Shown here one piece after another: positions 6,428 to 15,196 of a stretch of DNA of 18,887 nt. Numbering within the stretch: the stretch's first letter is position 1; the number at the start of each line of letters is the position of its first letter. Both the position numbers and the translations under genes were made by a program. Origin of the DNA: Microcoleus asticus IPMA8 (GTDB taxonomy: Bacteria; Cyanobacteriota; Cyanobacteriia; Cyanobacteriales; Microcoleaceae); contig NZ_SRRZ01000140.1 in assembly GCF_013179805.1 (NCBI RefSeq), positions 1 through 18,887 of the forward strand, in the 5' to 3' direction. Below the pieces are notes generated by a model. That model was not told the DNA's origin. It worked only from the letters and a program-made list of their open reading frames with translations, and did not search any database.

Positions 6428-7915
6428 TCAAGATTCTGTGGAAGATGGCGGTTTTTTCCCTGCATTGCGAATATTAATAATCTTGTTCAGCGCCTCAAAC
6501 CAAAAAGCAGCCCCCATAGAAATAGCTAGGCCGCTCAATATCCAACCAAACAATTTTGCCATCAAAGCAGGCCACAATAAATTCCCCTTGGCATCTCGTT
6601 CTAAGCTGTTCTGTTCGCTCCATCCAAAAGGCAGAGCTACCTGATCCAAAGCTCGATCGACATCCTGTTGAACTTTTGTCAGACTGGTTAAATTATTTGA
6701 TTTAGTCTTAGCATTGTTTGTCACCAACTGCTGAGCGTACAAATTAACAGTCGATCGCAACATCGAATCCTTCGACAACCGATTAATAATATTAATGCTA
6801 TCAGCATTAGCAGCGACAGCGATCGCAGTTCCGAGCAAAATCGCCACCCCTCTGGCATTCCGCTTGTAAACACCAGAAGCGCGCTCCATCGATTGGTCAA
6901 ACCAAATTTCAATTTCTTTCTGAAACCGCTGCAACTGCTCTTGAGTATCTCCGCCGCCTTTTTCAGCCCGCTGCGCTAAAATATAAAGGCTGCTTTTCAA
7001 AGATTCTGGCATACTGTCCAAGGTTTTTTGAATTTGTTGATAAATCGGACTCTCCTCTTTTATCTCCATAATTTCTGCTACCGTAGCTTGACTTTTTTTA
7101 ACAGTATTTAACAGATTGCTGAAACTCGGTTGCAGTTGCCCTAGCAGTGCCACCCGCTCAATTGGGCTGTCAAAACGAGCTTTCACAAATGCCATCTGCC
7201 TCTGAAATTCTCTCCCTCCCAGCTCGGTTTCTGGTAGATAAACCTGAGAATCCTTAATATAAAATCCTAGCTTTTCCGACATCCGATCTAAGCTGTTGTT
7301 CAAACTTCCTAAATTGTTGTGATAATCTTCAACAACTCGATTAAACTCCGCCGTTAGCCACCCAAATTCTTGCTCGATAATCGGTTTAGTATAATCGGGC
7401 AAATTTAGGTTTTCTCCAATCAACTTAATTTGTGCCAACTGTAAAGTTTTAAATTTTTCCAATCGGGTTTTAGAGATAGAGCCGATCAAACTTGAAACCT
7501 TTAAAGTATCCAAAAGGCTAGCAGAAAAACACTCTGCTGGAATATAAGAAGGCCCACTGGATTTATTGCCGAAAACATTTTTAGTACCCGTAACTGCGTG
7601 GTACAAATCCCCCATGCGGTGCGTAACAGAGCGGAATCTCTCTGATAAAAGCCCCTTCGCTCCCTGATTCAAATCTTTGATAATCGGATTGGCGTAAATC
7701 GAATGAGCTAACTGTCCGACTCGCTTAAATTGCAGGGGATCTTTCGCACCTTCGTTGCCGCCAGAAATCAGCACTTCGATCGATTTCTTTAAATGTTCCG
7801 CCCGCCACTGCAAAACAGTAGCAATCAGTTCCTGAATTTCCGAAGCTAGCAAGCTTAAAGTCAGGTAGATAAAGACTAAGCCAATGATAATATCTATAAT
7901 TACAGGCAAATTCAT
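6428..7915 (-). CDS. Conserved uncharacterised inner-membrane protein
   Basis: A 495-residue protein with an N-terminal membrane segment (about 5-27, IIDIIIGLVFIYLTLSLLAS), a long mostly helical soluble middle, and hydrophobic segments near 355-373 and 446-475. The pattern WFDQSMERASGVYKRNARG (338-356) followed by a membrane helix, then an SINIINRLSKDSMLR stretch, then PFGWS and GWILSGLAISMGAAFWFEALNKI near the end, is what I recall from a widespread family of hypothetical membrane proteins in cyanobacteria and proteobacteria; no function is known to me. The middle contains possible coiled-coil stretches (about 195-215 and 320-340). The start at 7915 is supported by AGGA 8 nt upstream. It is divergent from the glycosyltransferase gene, with 74 bp between start codons, so the two may share a control region. 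A structural role is possible but unproven. Confidence 0.8.
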   Translation of the reverse strand: MNLPVIIDIIIGLVFIYLTLSLLASEIQELIATVLQWRAEHLKKSIEVLISGGNEGAKDPLQFKRVGQLAHSIYANPIIKDLNQGAKGLLSERFRSVTHRMGDLYHAVTGTKNVFGNKSSGPSYIPAECFSASLLDTLKVSSLIGSISKTRLEKFKTLQLAQIKLIGENLNLPDYTKPIIEQEFGWLTAEFNRVVEDYHNNLGSLNNSLDRMSEKLGFYIKDSQVYLPETELGGREFQRQMAFVKARFDSPIERVALLGQLQPSFSNLLNTVKKSQATVAEIMEIKEESPIYQQIQKTLDSMPESLKSSLYILAQRAEKGGGDTQEQLQRFQKEIEIWFDQSMERASGVYKRNARGVAILLGTAIAVAANADSINIINRLSKDSMLRSTVNLYAQQLVTNNAKTKSNNLTSLTKVQQDVDRALDQVALPFGWSEQNSLERDAKGNLLWPALMAKLFGWILSGLAISMGAAFWFEALNKIINIRNAGKKPPSSTES

Positions 7916-7989
7916 GGTATTTTCCTAGTCGCAAATAACTGCTGTCTAAGTTTACCTTCAGTTTGGGACGCTCAAAACTCTCTTAACTT

Positions 7990-9651
7990 ATGTCAGAAAT
8001 CTTTCCATTCCTAGGCCGCAAACCGAAAAATCGCTGGAATGACAGCTTTACAGACAAAGTGTGGATGCTGGCTTTTCTGTTGGCTGCGGTGCTGATTTTC
8101 GGGCTGAATCTGGGCGGCGTGGCGTTGCGGGATTGGGATGAAGGCATTGCAGCGCAGGTAAGCCGCGAAATTTGGCGAGGCAACTTAAATTGGCTGTATC
8201 CGACGATCGACTCTATGCCTTATTTCAACAAACCGCCGCTGGTACACTGGCTGATCGGGCTGTGTTTTGCAGCAGGCGGCGTCAGCGAATTCACGGCGAG
8301 GTTAGTACCGGCGATGCTGACGGCCGCTTCTGTGCCCCTGCTTTACGCCATTGGCAGGGAGTTGTTTCCCAGACGGTCGATCGCCATTTTTTCTGCCCTC
8401 GTTTATCTGACGCTGTTACCGGTGGTGCGGCACGGACGTTTGGCGATGTTGGATGGGGCAGTTTTGTGTTTCTTGCTGGGGGCGATGTGGTGTTTGCTAC
8501 GATCGCGCCGCGACTTGCGCTACGCTTTGGGGGCGGGGATTGGGTTCGGACTAATTTGCCTGACTAAGGGCGTCATGTTGGGGCTGCTGTTGGCTGCTGT
8601 TGGCTGTATTTTTTTGGTTTGGGATACCCCGCGACTCCTCACTTCTGGGTATCTTTGGGGCGGATTGGCGATCGGAACTTTCCCAGTAGCTGCTTGGTAT
8701 TTTGCCCAATGGCTGCACTACGGCCAATATTTCATCAACACTAATTTAGTTAACGAATCTTTCCGGCGCATTTCGGAACCTGTGAGCAGTCACAAAGGCC
8801 CGCCCTGGTATTATCTTTTAGAAATTTTAAAATTAGCTTGGCCGTGGCAGTTATTTTGGCTACAAGGGCTGTTTTGGAGTTGGGAAAATCGCAATTTTCC
8901 CGGGCCAAAATTAGTATTGGTTTGGACTGGAGTATATCTGCTGGCTATTTCTGTTATGAATACTAAATTGCCTTGGTATGTTTTGCCAGTTTATCCAGCT
9001 TTTGCTCTGGCAGTTGGCAGCTATCTCGCTGAAGTTTGGGAGCAACTGTCGGTGCCGCCAGAGCCAATCAAAGAGGAAGCAGAAGAACATTTTGATGCTA
9101 TTTCTTTTTTGCCTCATCCCGCGATTTTCGCAATACTGGCTGTACTTGGTGTTGTCGGCTGCATTTACTTCAGTGGCTTAGTGCAAATTGGGAAATACAT
9201 TGTGCCGAGCGAGCGAGATTTGCAGTTAATGCTGATATTTGTAGCTTTGACAATGACACTGGCGGCCGTGTTGCTGCACCGCAAAGATCGGCAGTTTATA
9301 TTAGTTTTAACTTGGGGAACTTACCTGACGCTTTTGGTATTGGTCGCTTCAGATAACTGGGTTTGGGAACTGGCGGAGGATTATCCTGTTAAGCCGATCG
9401 CCGAAATTGTCCGCACAGGAACTCCGGCCGGTCAACAAGTGTTTACTTCTCACCGCTTGGGCCGTCCATCGCTGAATTTTTACAGTCAACGCCAAGTTAT
9501 TGTCGCCGACGCGCCGACGCTCAAACAGAAATGGCAATCTCATCCTCAACCTTATTTTTTGTTAGAAAAACCAGTTTTAAAACATTTAGGTTTGCAGAAT
9601 GCTGAGATTGTCAAAACAGCGGACGATTGGGTTTTGGTAACTAAAAAGTAA
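7990..9651 (+). CDS. ArnT/PMT-type membrane glycosyltransferase (GT39/GT83-like)
   Basis: A 553-residue polytopic membrane protein with about ten or more hydrophobic segments. Family marks: RDWDEG (47-52), the first-loop acidic motif of the PMT/ArnT superfamily whose Asp is catalytic in characterised members; YFNKPPLVHWL (78-88); RHGRLAMLDG (147-156); LTKGVMLG (191-198); and MNTKLPWYVLPVYPAFAL (323-340), as in ArnT. The C-terminal 100 residues are soluble. Such enzymes take a sugar from a polyprenyl-phosphate donor and add it to lipid A, protein or another acceptor on the outer face of the cytoplasmic membrane; the acceptor here is unknown. The ATG at 7990 has no clear Shine-Dalgarno sequence, so the start is less certain than the product class. 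The gene is divergent from the membrane-protein gene at 6428-7915 and convergent with the sensor kinase, 130 bp away, and no obvious terminator hairpin lies between them. Confidence 0.88.
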   Translation: MSEIFPFLGRKPKNRWNDSFTDKVWMLAFLLAAVLIFGLNLGGVALRDWDEGIAAQVSREIWRGNLNWLYPTIDSMPYFNKPPLVHWLIGLCFAAGGVSEFTARLVPAMLTAASVPLLYAIGRELFPRRSIAIFSALVYLTLLPVVRHGRLAMLDGAVLCFLLGAMWCLLRSRRDLRYALGAGIGFGLICLTKGVMLGLLLAAVGCIFLVWDTPRLLTSGYLWGGLAIGTFPVAAWYFAQWLHYGQYFINTNLVNESFRRISEPVSSHKGPPWYYLLEILKLAWPWQLFWLQGLFWSWENRNFPGPKLVLVWTGVYLLAISVMNTKLPWYVLPVYPAFALAVGSYLAEVWEQLSVPPEPIKEEAEEHFDAISFLPHPAIFAILAVLGVVGCIYFSGLVQIGKYIVPSERDLQLMLIFVALTMTLAAVLLHRKDRQFILVLTWGTYLTLLVLVASDNWVWELAEDYPVKPIAEIVRTGTPAGQQVFTSHRLGRPSLNFYSQRQVIVADAPTLKQKWQSHPQPYFLLEKPVLKHLGLQNAEIVKTADDWVLVTKK

Positions 9652-9781
9652 GTTAATAGTGAACAGTCCCCTCCTTAGCGTGGGTGAGATAACTTTCCAT
9701 TGTCTAATATTGCTTCAGATTGCCAGCCTTACCCGAAGCGGCATCGAATTTACGATCGATCAATCGGACACGATCTAACAA

Positions 9782-12700
9782 CTAACAATCAACAGAGTGC
9801 ATTTCTATTTTCAACGCCGTTTCGACTCTTTGATACTCGGCCTCAACCTGTTCTAAAAGCGCGCAGGCCGGATCGGGTAAAGGCTGGTTCGCATTTGTCC
9901 CGATGCGGCCCATGATTTCGAGTTCCTCGCACAGCTCAAACAAGCGAAAAGCACCGAGAGTACCGCTGATCGACTTTAAAGAGTGAGCCGATCGCCGCAA
10001 AGCCAGCGGATCGGCGTTGCCCAGGGCCATAGAGATGCCTCGCAGCAGTTCGGGAGCTGTTTCGAGGTAAATCTCGATCGCCTCGTCCAAAGCTTCCACT
10101 TCTCGCAGTCCCTCTATAATCTTGGCACTCAGGGAATTCTGGCTTTCTGACAAAGCCCGATCGAGATTTGATGCACCACAATCGACGACTGCCGGCGAAT
10201 TGGGAATTGTCAGTTGTGGATTTCCCGCAACAGCGACATTCGATCGCACTTGTAATTCACTCGTTCCTTCGATCTGTTCCGCCGGAGCATCCAAACAAAC
10301 GATCGGCTGCGGGCGATCGAATGCGGAGTTTGATTGAGATTTACACGCAATCAAAGCTCGCACCAACTGATCGATTGCGATCGGCTTGCTCAAATAGTCG
10401 TCCATCCCCGCAGCCATACACTCTTCGCGATCGCCCTGCATCGCATTTGCCGTCATCGCCACAATCCAAGGCCTCGTCGATTTTCGATTTTCGATTTTCG
10501 ATTTTCGATTGTTAGATTCCTCGTCAGTCGATTTTCGATTTTCGATTTTCGATTTTCGATTGTTAGATTCCTCGTCAGTCAATTTGGGATTTTCGATTTT
10601 CGATTTTCGATTATTAGATTGCTCATCATTTGCGGAAACTTCTGATTCTCCCGTGTCATTTTCTAAAGTTAAATCTGCTGAAAATTGCTCGCGGATGCGG
10701 CGGGTAGTTTCCAGTCCGTCCATTTCCGGCATTTGCACGTCCATCAACACCACATCGTAAGGCTGGCGGCACAAAGCTTCGAGCACTTCGATACCGTTTC
10801 CCGCCACATCCGCGCGATACCCCATCCGCTGCAAAATTTGCAAAGCCACCTTCTGATTCACCAAATGATCGTCAGCCAACAGAATCCGCAGGGGTAAGTT
10901 CTCTGCCAGCACGGGTATGCTTTGCAAGAAAGGCCCGCTGGCGCGCTGCCCTCTAAATTCAGGTGTCTGTTCTCCAAAAATATTGATTAAAACATTGTAA
11001 AGCTGAGATTGTTTGATCGGTTTATTCAAAAAAGCAGCAAAATCTACCTCAATAGCAGGGGTGTTAATTTCTTGCCTGCCGATGGAAGTTAGCATGACTA
11101 ACGGTAACTTTTCGCAATCAGGATACCGGCGAATTTGCGCAGCTAAAGTCAACCCGTCCATTTCCGGCAATTGCATATCCAAAACTGCCAAGTCAAACTC
11201 CTCTTTAGCAGCCAGCCAATCTAAAGCCAAACGAGCCGAAGATGAAGCCCTAGCCACCATTCCCCAAGACTGGGCTTGGAGAGTCAAAATTCTGCGGTTG
11301 GTAGCATTGTCATCGACAATTAACACTCGCTTGCCAGCTAATTCAGGTTGAGAATTGCTCAAGTTAACTGGCAAGGAACTGTTGCAGCCAGAAACGATCG
11401 TGCTGAAATAAAAAGTAGAGCCAACGGATGTGGTATTTTGGCCGATCGGCTTATTGCTGAGTACCGATTTGCTATAGCAATATTTTTCGGCAATTTCGCA
11501 AGATTCTCCCCATCCCAAATCAAAAGCTGCCGATCTAAAATCTGCGGGAGGATTGCCCGCCAGACTACCCATACTTTCCACCCACATCCTGCCGCCCATC
11601 ATTTCGGCCAAACGCTTGCTAATTGCCAAACCCAATCCGGTACCGCCGTACTGGCGGCTCGTTGAAGAATCAACCTGGCTGAAAGATTTAAATAGCCGAT
11701 CCATGCGATCGCTCGGAATGCCGATACCTGTATCTTTGACCGCAAATTGTATTTCGTATGCTTGGTTAATTGTTAGCGGTTCGCCATTAATTGCTGGCGG
11801 TTCTTTAACGTTGGCTGTCGGCACTGAAATCTTTTTTGCAGTCACCGAAACCACCACTTCTCCAGCTTGGGTAAATTTAACAGCATTGCTGAGCAAGTTG
11901 ATTAAAATTTGCCTCAAGCGGGTGCTGTCGCCGATCGCCGTTGCTGGTACTGCACGATCGATCAAGTAACCCACTTCCAGTTTTTTTTGTGCCGCCTTGG
12001 CAGCTACCAAGTCTAGAGATTCCTCAATGCAAGTGCGGATGTCAAACGGATGTTCCTCCAAGTCCAATTTGCCCGACTCAATTTTCGAGAAATCTAGAAT
12101 ATCGTTGATCAGCGTCAGCAAGGCATCGCCGCTGCTGCGGATAGTTTCTACAAAATCGCGCTGTTCGCGAGTTAAGCGGGTATCCAACAGCAAACCGGTC
12201 ATGCCGATGACTCCATTCATCGGAGTGCGAATTTCGTGGCTCATGGTGGCTAAAAATTCGCTTTTGGCTCTAGTAGCCGCCAGTGCTTGATCGCGAGCTT
12301 TTGCCAAATCTACGTCTGTTTGCTGGCGTTCGAGTTCGCTTCCCACCCACTGAGCCATCAGTTTCATCAACTCTCTGTCTACAACTCGGAACGGTTCTGT
12401 CACAGGAGTTGGAGAAAAGAAGCACAGAGTGCCGTAAACTTCACCTGCCACCGTGACGGGAATGCCCATGTAAGCTTCGATTTTGAAGGCTGGAGCCTCC
12501 GTGTTGAAGGACAAACCAGAAAATCTCACCGACTCAAAGTAAATCGGTTCTTTTGCCATTGCCGTAGCCACGCAGAAAGTTTTTTCCAAATCATAGATTT
12601 GTTCTTTGACGATCGACCCGTCCGGACACTCAACAGCCATTATTTGATAGTTGTCGCCTTGAATGGAGGACAAAATTCCCACGGACAGACCTAACTGCCG

Positions 12701-14311
12701 GCATCCCATTGCCAGCAGTTCTTGGAGGCGCAAATCAAAGGTAGAGAGGTGGTTGAGGGGGTCTGTACGGGGAGCCGAAGTCACTTGGTACAAAGCTTTA
12801 ATTGCAGCTTCGCTTTCTCGCAGTTCTTGTTCTGTTTGCTTGCGCACGGTGATGTCGCGGGAAATGCCGATAATTTCTTGCACTTCGCCGGTTTGGGGAT
12901 CGCTGATCGTGCGGCCGGTGGTTTCAAACCAAATGTATTTGCCGTCTTGGCGGCGGATGCGGTAGCTGACGGTGTAAGTAACAGGGAGCGCCAGCACTTT
13001 CCAGTGAGCTTTGGCGATGATTTCTAAATCGTCGGGGTGGAAATAATCGTTGGGGACACGGCCGATGAGTTCCGAAGGTTCGTATCCCAGCAAAGCGCGG
13101 CTGGCTGGCGAGACGTAAACAAACACGCCTTTGGGGTCGTGTCTGGTGATCATATCGGTTGAGTTCTCTGCCATCAACCGATAGCGGCCTTCGATTTCTA
13201 AGCGTTCGACTTGAGAATTGGTCAATGCTTCTAGCATTCGGTTGATGGTGTCGGCTAAGCTTGCGAGTTCATCTCCTCCGCCCATTTCAACGCGCAAGTC
13301 TGGGTCGCCGTTGGCTGCGATGTTGCTGACGCTGGTACTCAAGGAAGCCAATCTCGCCAACACTAATTTTTCTAGCAACAGCAGGGCGATCGCGCTAAAT
13401 ATTAAACCTACTGCCAGTATTGATAAGGTAAACAGCTCCAAGGTAGCCTGACCTTGGCGGTAGATGATGCGCTCTGCCTCTACTCGCAGCAGCAGCGCTA
13501 GGTTGCCGTGGATGTCGCGAATCAGGGCGTATCCTGCGACTAAGCTGTCACTGAGCGGCTCCACTAAAATTTCTACCGATTTGAGGTGGGAAATTTTTAG
13601 TTTGAGATTTTCCAACTCTTGCCTAGATCGAGCCATCGCCTTGGCGCCGTGTCCGGAGTAGTTCGTGGCTCCCACTTTAAAATCTAAACTCGGCAATCTA
13701 AAATCCACTGACAAGTGAGTCAGTTCTGAAAGTAAACCGATTTCGCTGCTGTCGAGGTAGCGTCCCAGGATCAGCGTCCCGCGCGGTGGCCCTTGGGCGT
13801 TGCTGTTGAAGATCGGCTTTGAAGAAATCAGCAGCGTGGCTTCTGGGAGGGTGAGGACGCCTGTTTTGGCGGGGCCACCTGTCGAGGAGTCTAGCACCGC
13901 GTCCGTCAAGTGCTGTTTTAAGCTTTCGGGAATCGGGATTTGGGTTTTGGATTTCAGGTCGAAACCTTTGCTGAAGATCGTCTGACCGTTGGAGTCCAGC
14001 AGCACCAACAAGTTTAGTCTCAAGTAAACAAATGTCGAATCGACGAAATTTGACTTGACAAAATCCTCCTTACGTGTTTCGACGAAAGAGTAAGTATCGT
14101 CCCAATCGGCGTAATCTTGGGCGCTGGTGTTTAAATTCGACAAGTCGTCATCTAATGCGTCCAAAGCCCGTGCGACATCCTGGCGGACGTACTGTGCCTC
14201 CAGGTTGTGAAAATCGTGCAGCAAAATGCTTGATGCAGTGGCATAGAGAACCAGAATCAGGCTGATCAGCGCTGCACCGATGATTAATAGTGTCTTTTTT
14301 CGGAGTTGCAT
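9782..14311 (-). CDS. Hybrid sensor histidine kinase, CHASE4-HAMP-PAS-GAF-HisKA-HATPase-REC-REC-Hpt
   Basis: A 1509-residue membrane phosphorelay kinase. Order: membrane helix 8-30; periplasmic CHASE4-like sensor, about 35-285 (DYADWDDTYSFV at 66-77); membrane helix 291-315; HAMP 316-368; PAS with PAC, about 372-492; GAF, about 520-660; HisKA with SHEIRTP, phospho-acceptor His692; HATPase with N-box NLLSNAVKF (Asn809), DTGIGIP (860-866) and GGTGLGLAI (889-897); first receiver (Asp1045, Lys1097); second receiver (Asp1191, Lys1309); Hpt with AHSLKS, His1443. All key residues are present, so a full His-Asp-His relay is possible. The start has GGAGGG 7 nt upstream. Oddities are in-frame insertions: 46 residues between VESMGS and VGSTFYF (916-961), about 27 within the ATPase domain (827-852), and about 70 in the second receiver (1211-1280). 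No partner regulator is adjacent; the signal is unknown. Confidence 0.93.
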   Translation of the reverse strand: MQLRKKTLLIIGAALISLILVLYATASSILLHDFHNLEAQYVRQDVARALDALDDDLSNLNTSAQDYADWDDTYSFVETRKEDFVKSNFVDSTFVYLRLNLLVLLDSNGQTIFSKGFDLKSKTQIPIPESLKQHLTDAVLDSSTGGPAKTGVLTLPEATLLISSKPIFNSNAQGPPRGTLILGRYLDSSEIGLLSELTHLSVDFRLPSLDFKVGATNYSGHGAKAMARSRQELENLKLKISHLKSVEILVEPLSDSLVAGYALIRDIHGNLALLLRVEAERIIYRQGQATLELFTLSILAVGLIFSAIALLLLEKLVLARLASLSTSVSNIAANGDPDLRVEMGGGDELASLADTINRMLEALTNSQVERLEIEGRYRLMAENSTDMITRHDPKGVFVYVSPASRALLGYEPSELIGRVPNDYFHPDDLEIIAKAHWKVLALPVTYTVSYRIRRQDGKYIWFETTGRTISDPQTGEVQEIIGISRDITVRKQTEQELRESEAAIKALYQVTSAPRTDPLNHLSTFDLRLQELLAMGCRQLGLSVGILSSIQGDNYQIMAVECPDGSIVKEQIYDLEKTFCVATAMAKEPIYFESVRFSGLSFNTEAPAFKIEAYMGIPVTVAGEVYGTLCFFSPTPVTEPFRVVDRELMKLMAQWVGSELERQQTDVDLAKARDQALAATRAKSEFLATMSHEIRTPMNGVIGMTGLLLDTRLTREQRDFVETIRSSGDALLTLINDILDFSKIESGKLDLEEHPFDIRTCIEESLDLVAAKAAQKKLEVGYLIDRAVPATAIGDSTRLRQILINLLSNAVKFTQAGEVVVSVTAKKISVPTANVKEPPAINGEPLTINQAYEIQFAVKDTGIGIPSDRMDRLFKSFSQVDSSTSRQYGGTGLGLAISKRLAEMMGGRMWVESMGSLAGNPPADFRSAAFDLGWGESCEIAEKYCYSKSVLSNKPIGQNTTSVGSTFYFSTIVSGCNSSLPVNLSNSQPELAGKRVLIVDDNATNRRILTLQAQSWGMVARASSSARLALDWLAAKEEFDLAVLDMQLPEMDGLTLAAQIRRYPDCEKLPLVMLTSIGRQEINTPAIEVDFAAFLNKPIKQSQLYNVLINIFGEQTPEFRGQRASGPFLQSIPVLAENLPLRILLADDHLVNQKVALQILQRMGYRADVAGNGIEVLEALCRQPYDVVLMDVQMPEMDGLETTRRIREQFSADLTLENDTGESEVSANDEQSNNRKSKIENPKLTDEESNNRKSKIENRKSTDEESNNRKSKIENRKSTRPWIVAMTANAMQGDREECMAAGMDDYLSKPIAIDQLVRALIACKSQSNSAFDRPQPIVCLDAPAEQIEGTSELQVRSNVAVAGNPQLTIPNSPAVVDCGASNLDRALSESQNSLSAKIIEGLREVEALDEAIEIYLETAPELLRGISMALGNADPLALRRSAHSLKSISGTLGAFRLFELCEELEIMGRIGTNANQPLPDPACALLEQVEAEYQRVETALKIEMHSVDC
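10475..10627 (-). repeat. Three 51-bp units of CGATTTT heptamers inside the kinase gene
   Basis: Three tandem 51-bp units (10475-10525, 10526-10576, 10577-10627) each contain several CGATTTT heptamers followed by a GTTAGATTCCTCGTCA-like spacer. The two units nearer 10475 encode the identical 17 residues DEESNNRKSKIENRKST; the third has DEQSNNRKSKIENPKLT. Heptameric short tandem repeats are a known cyanobacterial repeat class. Here the array lies between helix 3 and strand 4 of the second receiver domain and keeps the frame because 51 is a multiple of 3. Confidence 0.9.
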
Positions 14312-14407
14312 GGCGTCGCCCTCCTCACGGTGCTACTAGGCAACTAGCCAGGAGAGGTTTGAGACTTAGGTTGTTTAGCATTGGCGATCGCAGGGCCTGC
14401 GTGTTTT

Positions 14408-14477
14408 GACTGTTGTGGGCTGACTTGGCAAAGCCCTTGGTATTTCCAAGGTATCCGGTATGTTGCCCCCCACAGTC
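14408..14477 (-). other. Nested inverted repeat in the kinase leader region
   Basis: An imperfect outer stem (GACTGTTGTGGG at 14408-14419 against CCCCCACAGTC at 14467-14477) encloses a perfect inner hairpin, CCTTGG-tattt-CCAAGG (14435-14451). The structure is 97-166 bp upstream of the kinase ATG. It could be an mRNA leader fold or a repeat; no known riboswitch is recognised. Confidence 0.35.
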
Positions 14478-14526
14478 AGTGTAGTATTTTCACAGCTTTA
14501 GTTCCCTATTATGCACAACCTATGAG

Positions 14527-14569
14527 CTACCAGTTATGATCTGATGACCTACAAGTTGTGACCTGACGA
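14527..14569. repeat. 22-bp tandem direct repeat, two copies
   Basis: CTACCAGTTATGATCTGATGA (14527-14547) and CTACAAGTTGTGACCTGACGA (14549-14569) agree at 17 of 21 positions with a 22-bp period, two helical turns. It lies about 220 bp upstream of the kinase start and might be a paired regulator site, but evidence is only the repetition itself. Confidence 0.35.
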
Positions 14570-15128
14570 TCGGCATTTTCAAAAGAAACGAGCGATCGAA
14601 CTTAAAAAAGTTCGCGTTTGATACTGACGCAGCGAGGGCGGCAGGCGGTTGGGAGAACAGGCGTGCTGGGTTGAGAACCCTAACTATTACTATACCTAAA
14701 AAATATTGAGGAGAGAGCGGACTGACGCGTCTAGTTTGGCCCGCAAAAAGGTTCTGATTCCAGGAGCTTTTTTGATTTTTGTCGTTCTCTAGCAATCCTT
14801 GCAGGAGTTGTGGAATGGGTCGAAAAGCCAATTTAGCGTCGAAGCCTAAACCAAGTTCATAACTGACCAAAAAATTGCTCTAGCAGAGGTAATTAAGATA
14901 CGCAGACTTTCCGTTTACAGCAGAAAAAAATAAAAATCATAAAGTCCCAAAATTATGCTTTTCATTTTTCAATTTTAAATGAATCAAAACTGCTAATTAA
15001 AATGTATCAATTCACAGTTTGTACCATCCTCAAAAAACAGGTAGAAGCGGATTTGCCGATAACATTATACAATATCAAGAACTAAAATAAGCCCGTTCCC
15101 ACTTCCCGATAAAATCCTTTAGTAACAT

Positions 15129-15166
15129 TAGTGCCTGATATCAGTAGAAACTCACATCAGGCACTA
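15129..15166 (-). terminator. Candidate terminator hairpin after the repeat membrane protein
   Basis: TAGTGCCTGAT (15129-15139) and its exact reverse complement ATCAGGCACTA (15156-15166) form an 11-bp stem with a 16-nt loop, starting 31 nt after the stop codon of the gene at 15197-18295. No strong U-run follows on the minus strand, so an intrinsic terminator is plausible but not certain. Confidence 0.5.
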
Positions 15167-15196
15167 TCTGCAATCCGATCGCAACTTGAGTCTTTT

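Larger units (their letters stand above)
14312..15196. other. 885-bp gene-free spacer between kinase and repeat protein
   Basis: I call no gene here. A 116-codon minus-strand frame at 14520-14870 has no recognisable motif. Visible structure: a nested inverted repeat at 14408-14477, a tandem direct repeat at 14527-14569, a 7-bp hairpin (CGAACTT-AAAA-AAGTTCG, 14597-14614), AT-rich DNA from 14880 to 15120, and a candidate terminator at 15129-15166. The kinase promoter and leader should lie at the left end. Confidence 0.55.

Noticed and set aside
10122..10760. Plus-strand ORFs with repeated FDFRFSI-like residues
   Set aside because: Antisense translation of the heptamer repeat array in the kinase gene.
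14520..14870. 116-codon minus-strand ORF between the kinase and the repeat protein
   Set aside because: No recognisable domain or convincing ribosome-binding site, low-complexity composition, and its C-terminal end is made by the 22-bp direct repeats; probably chance.
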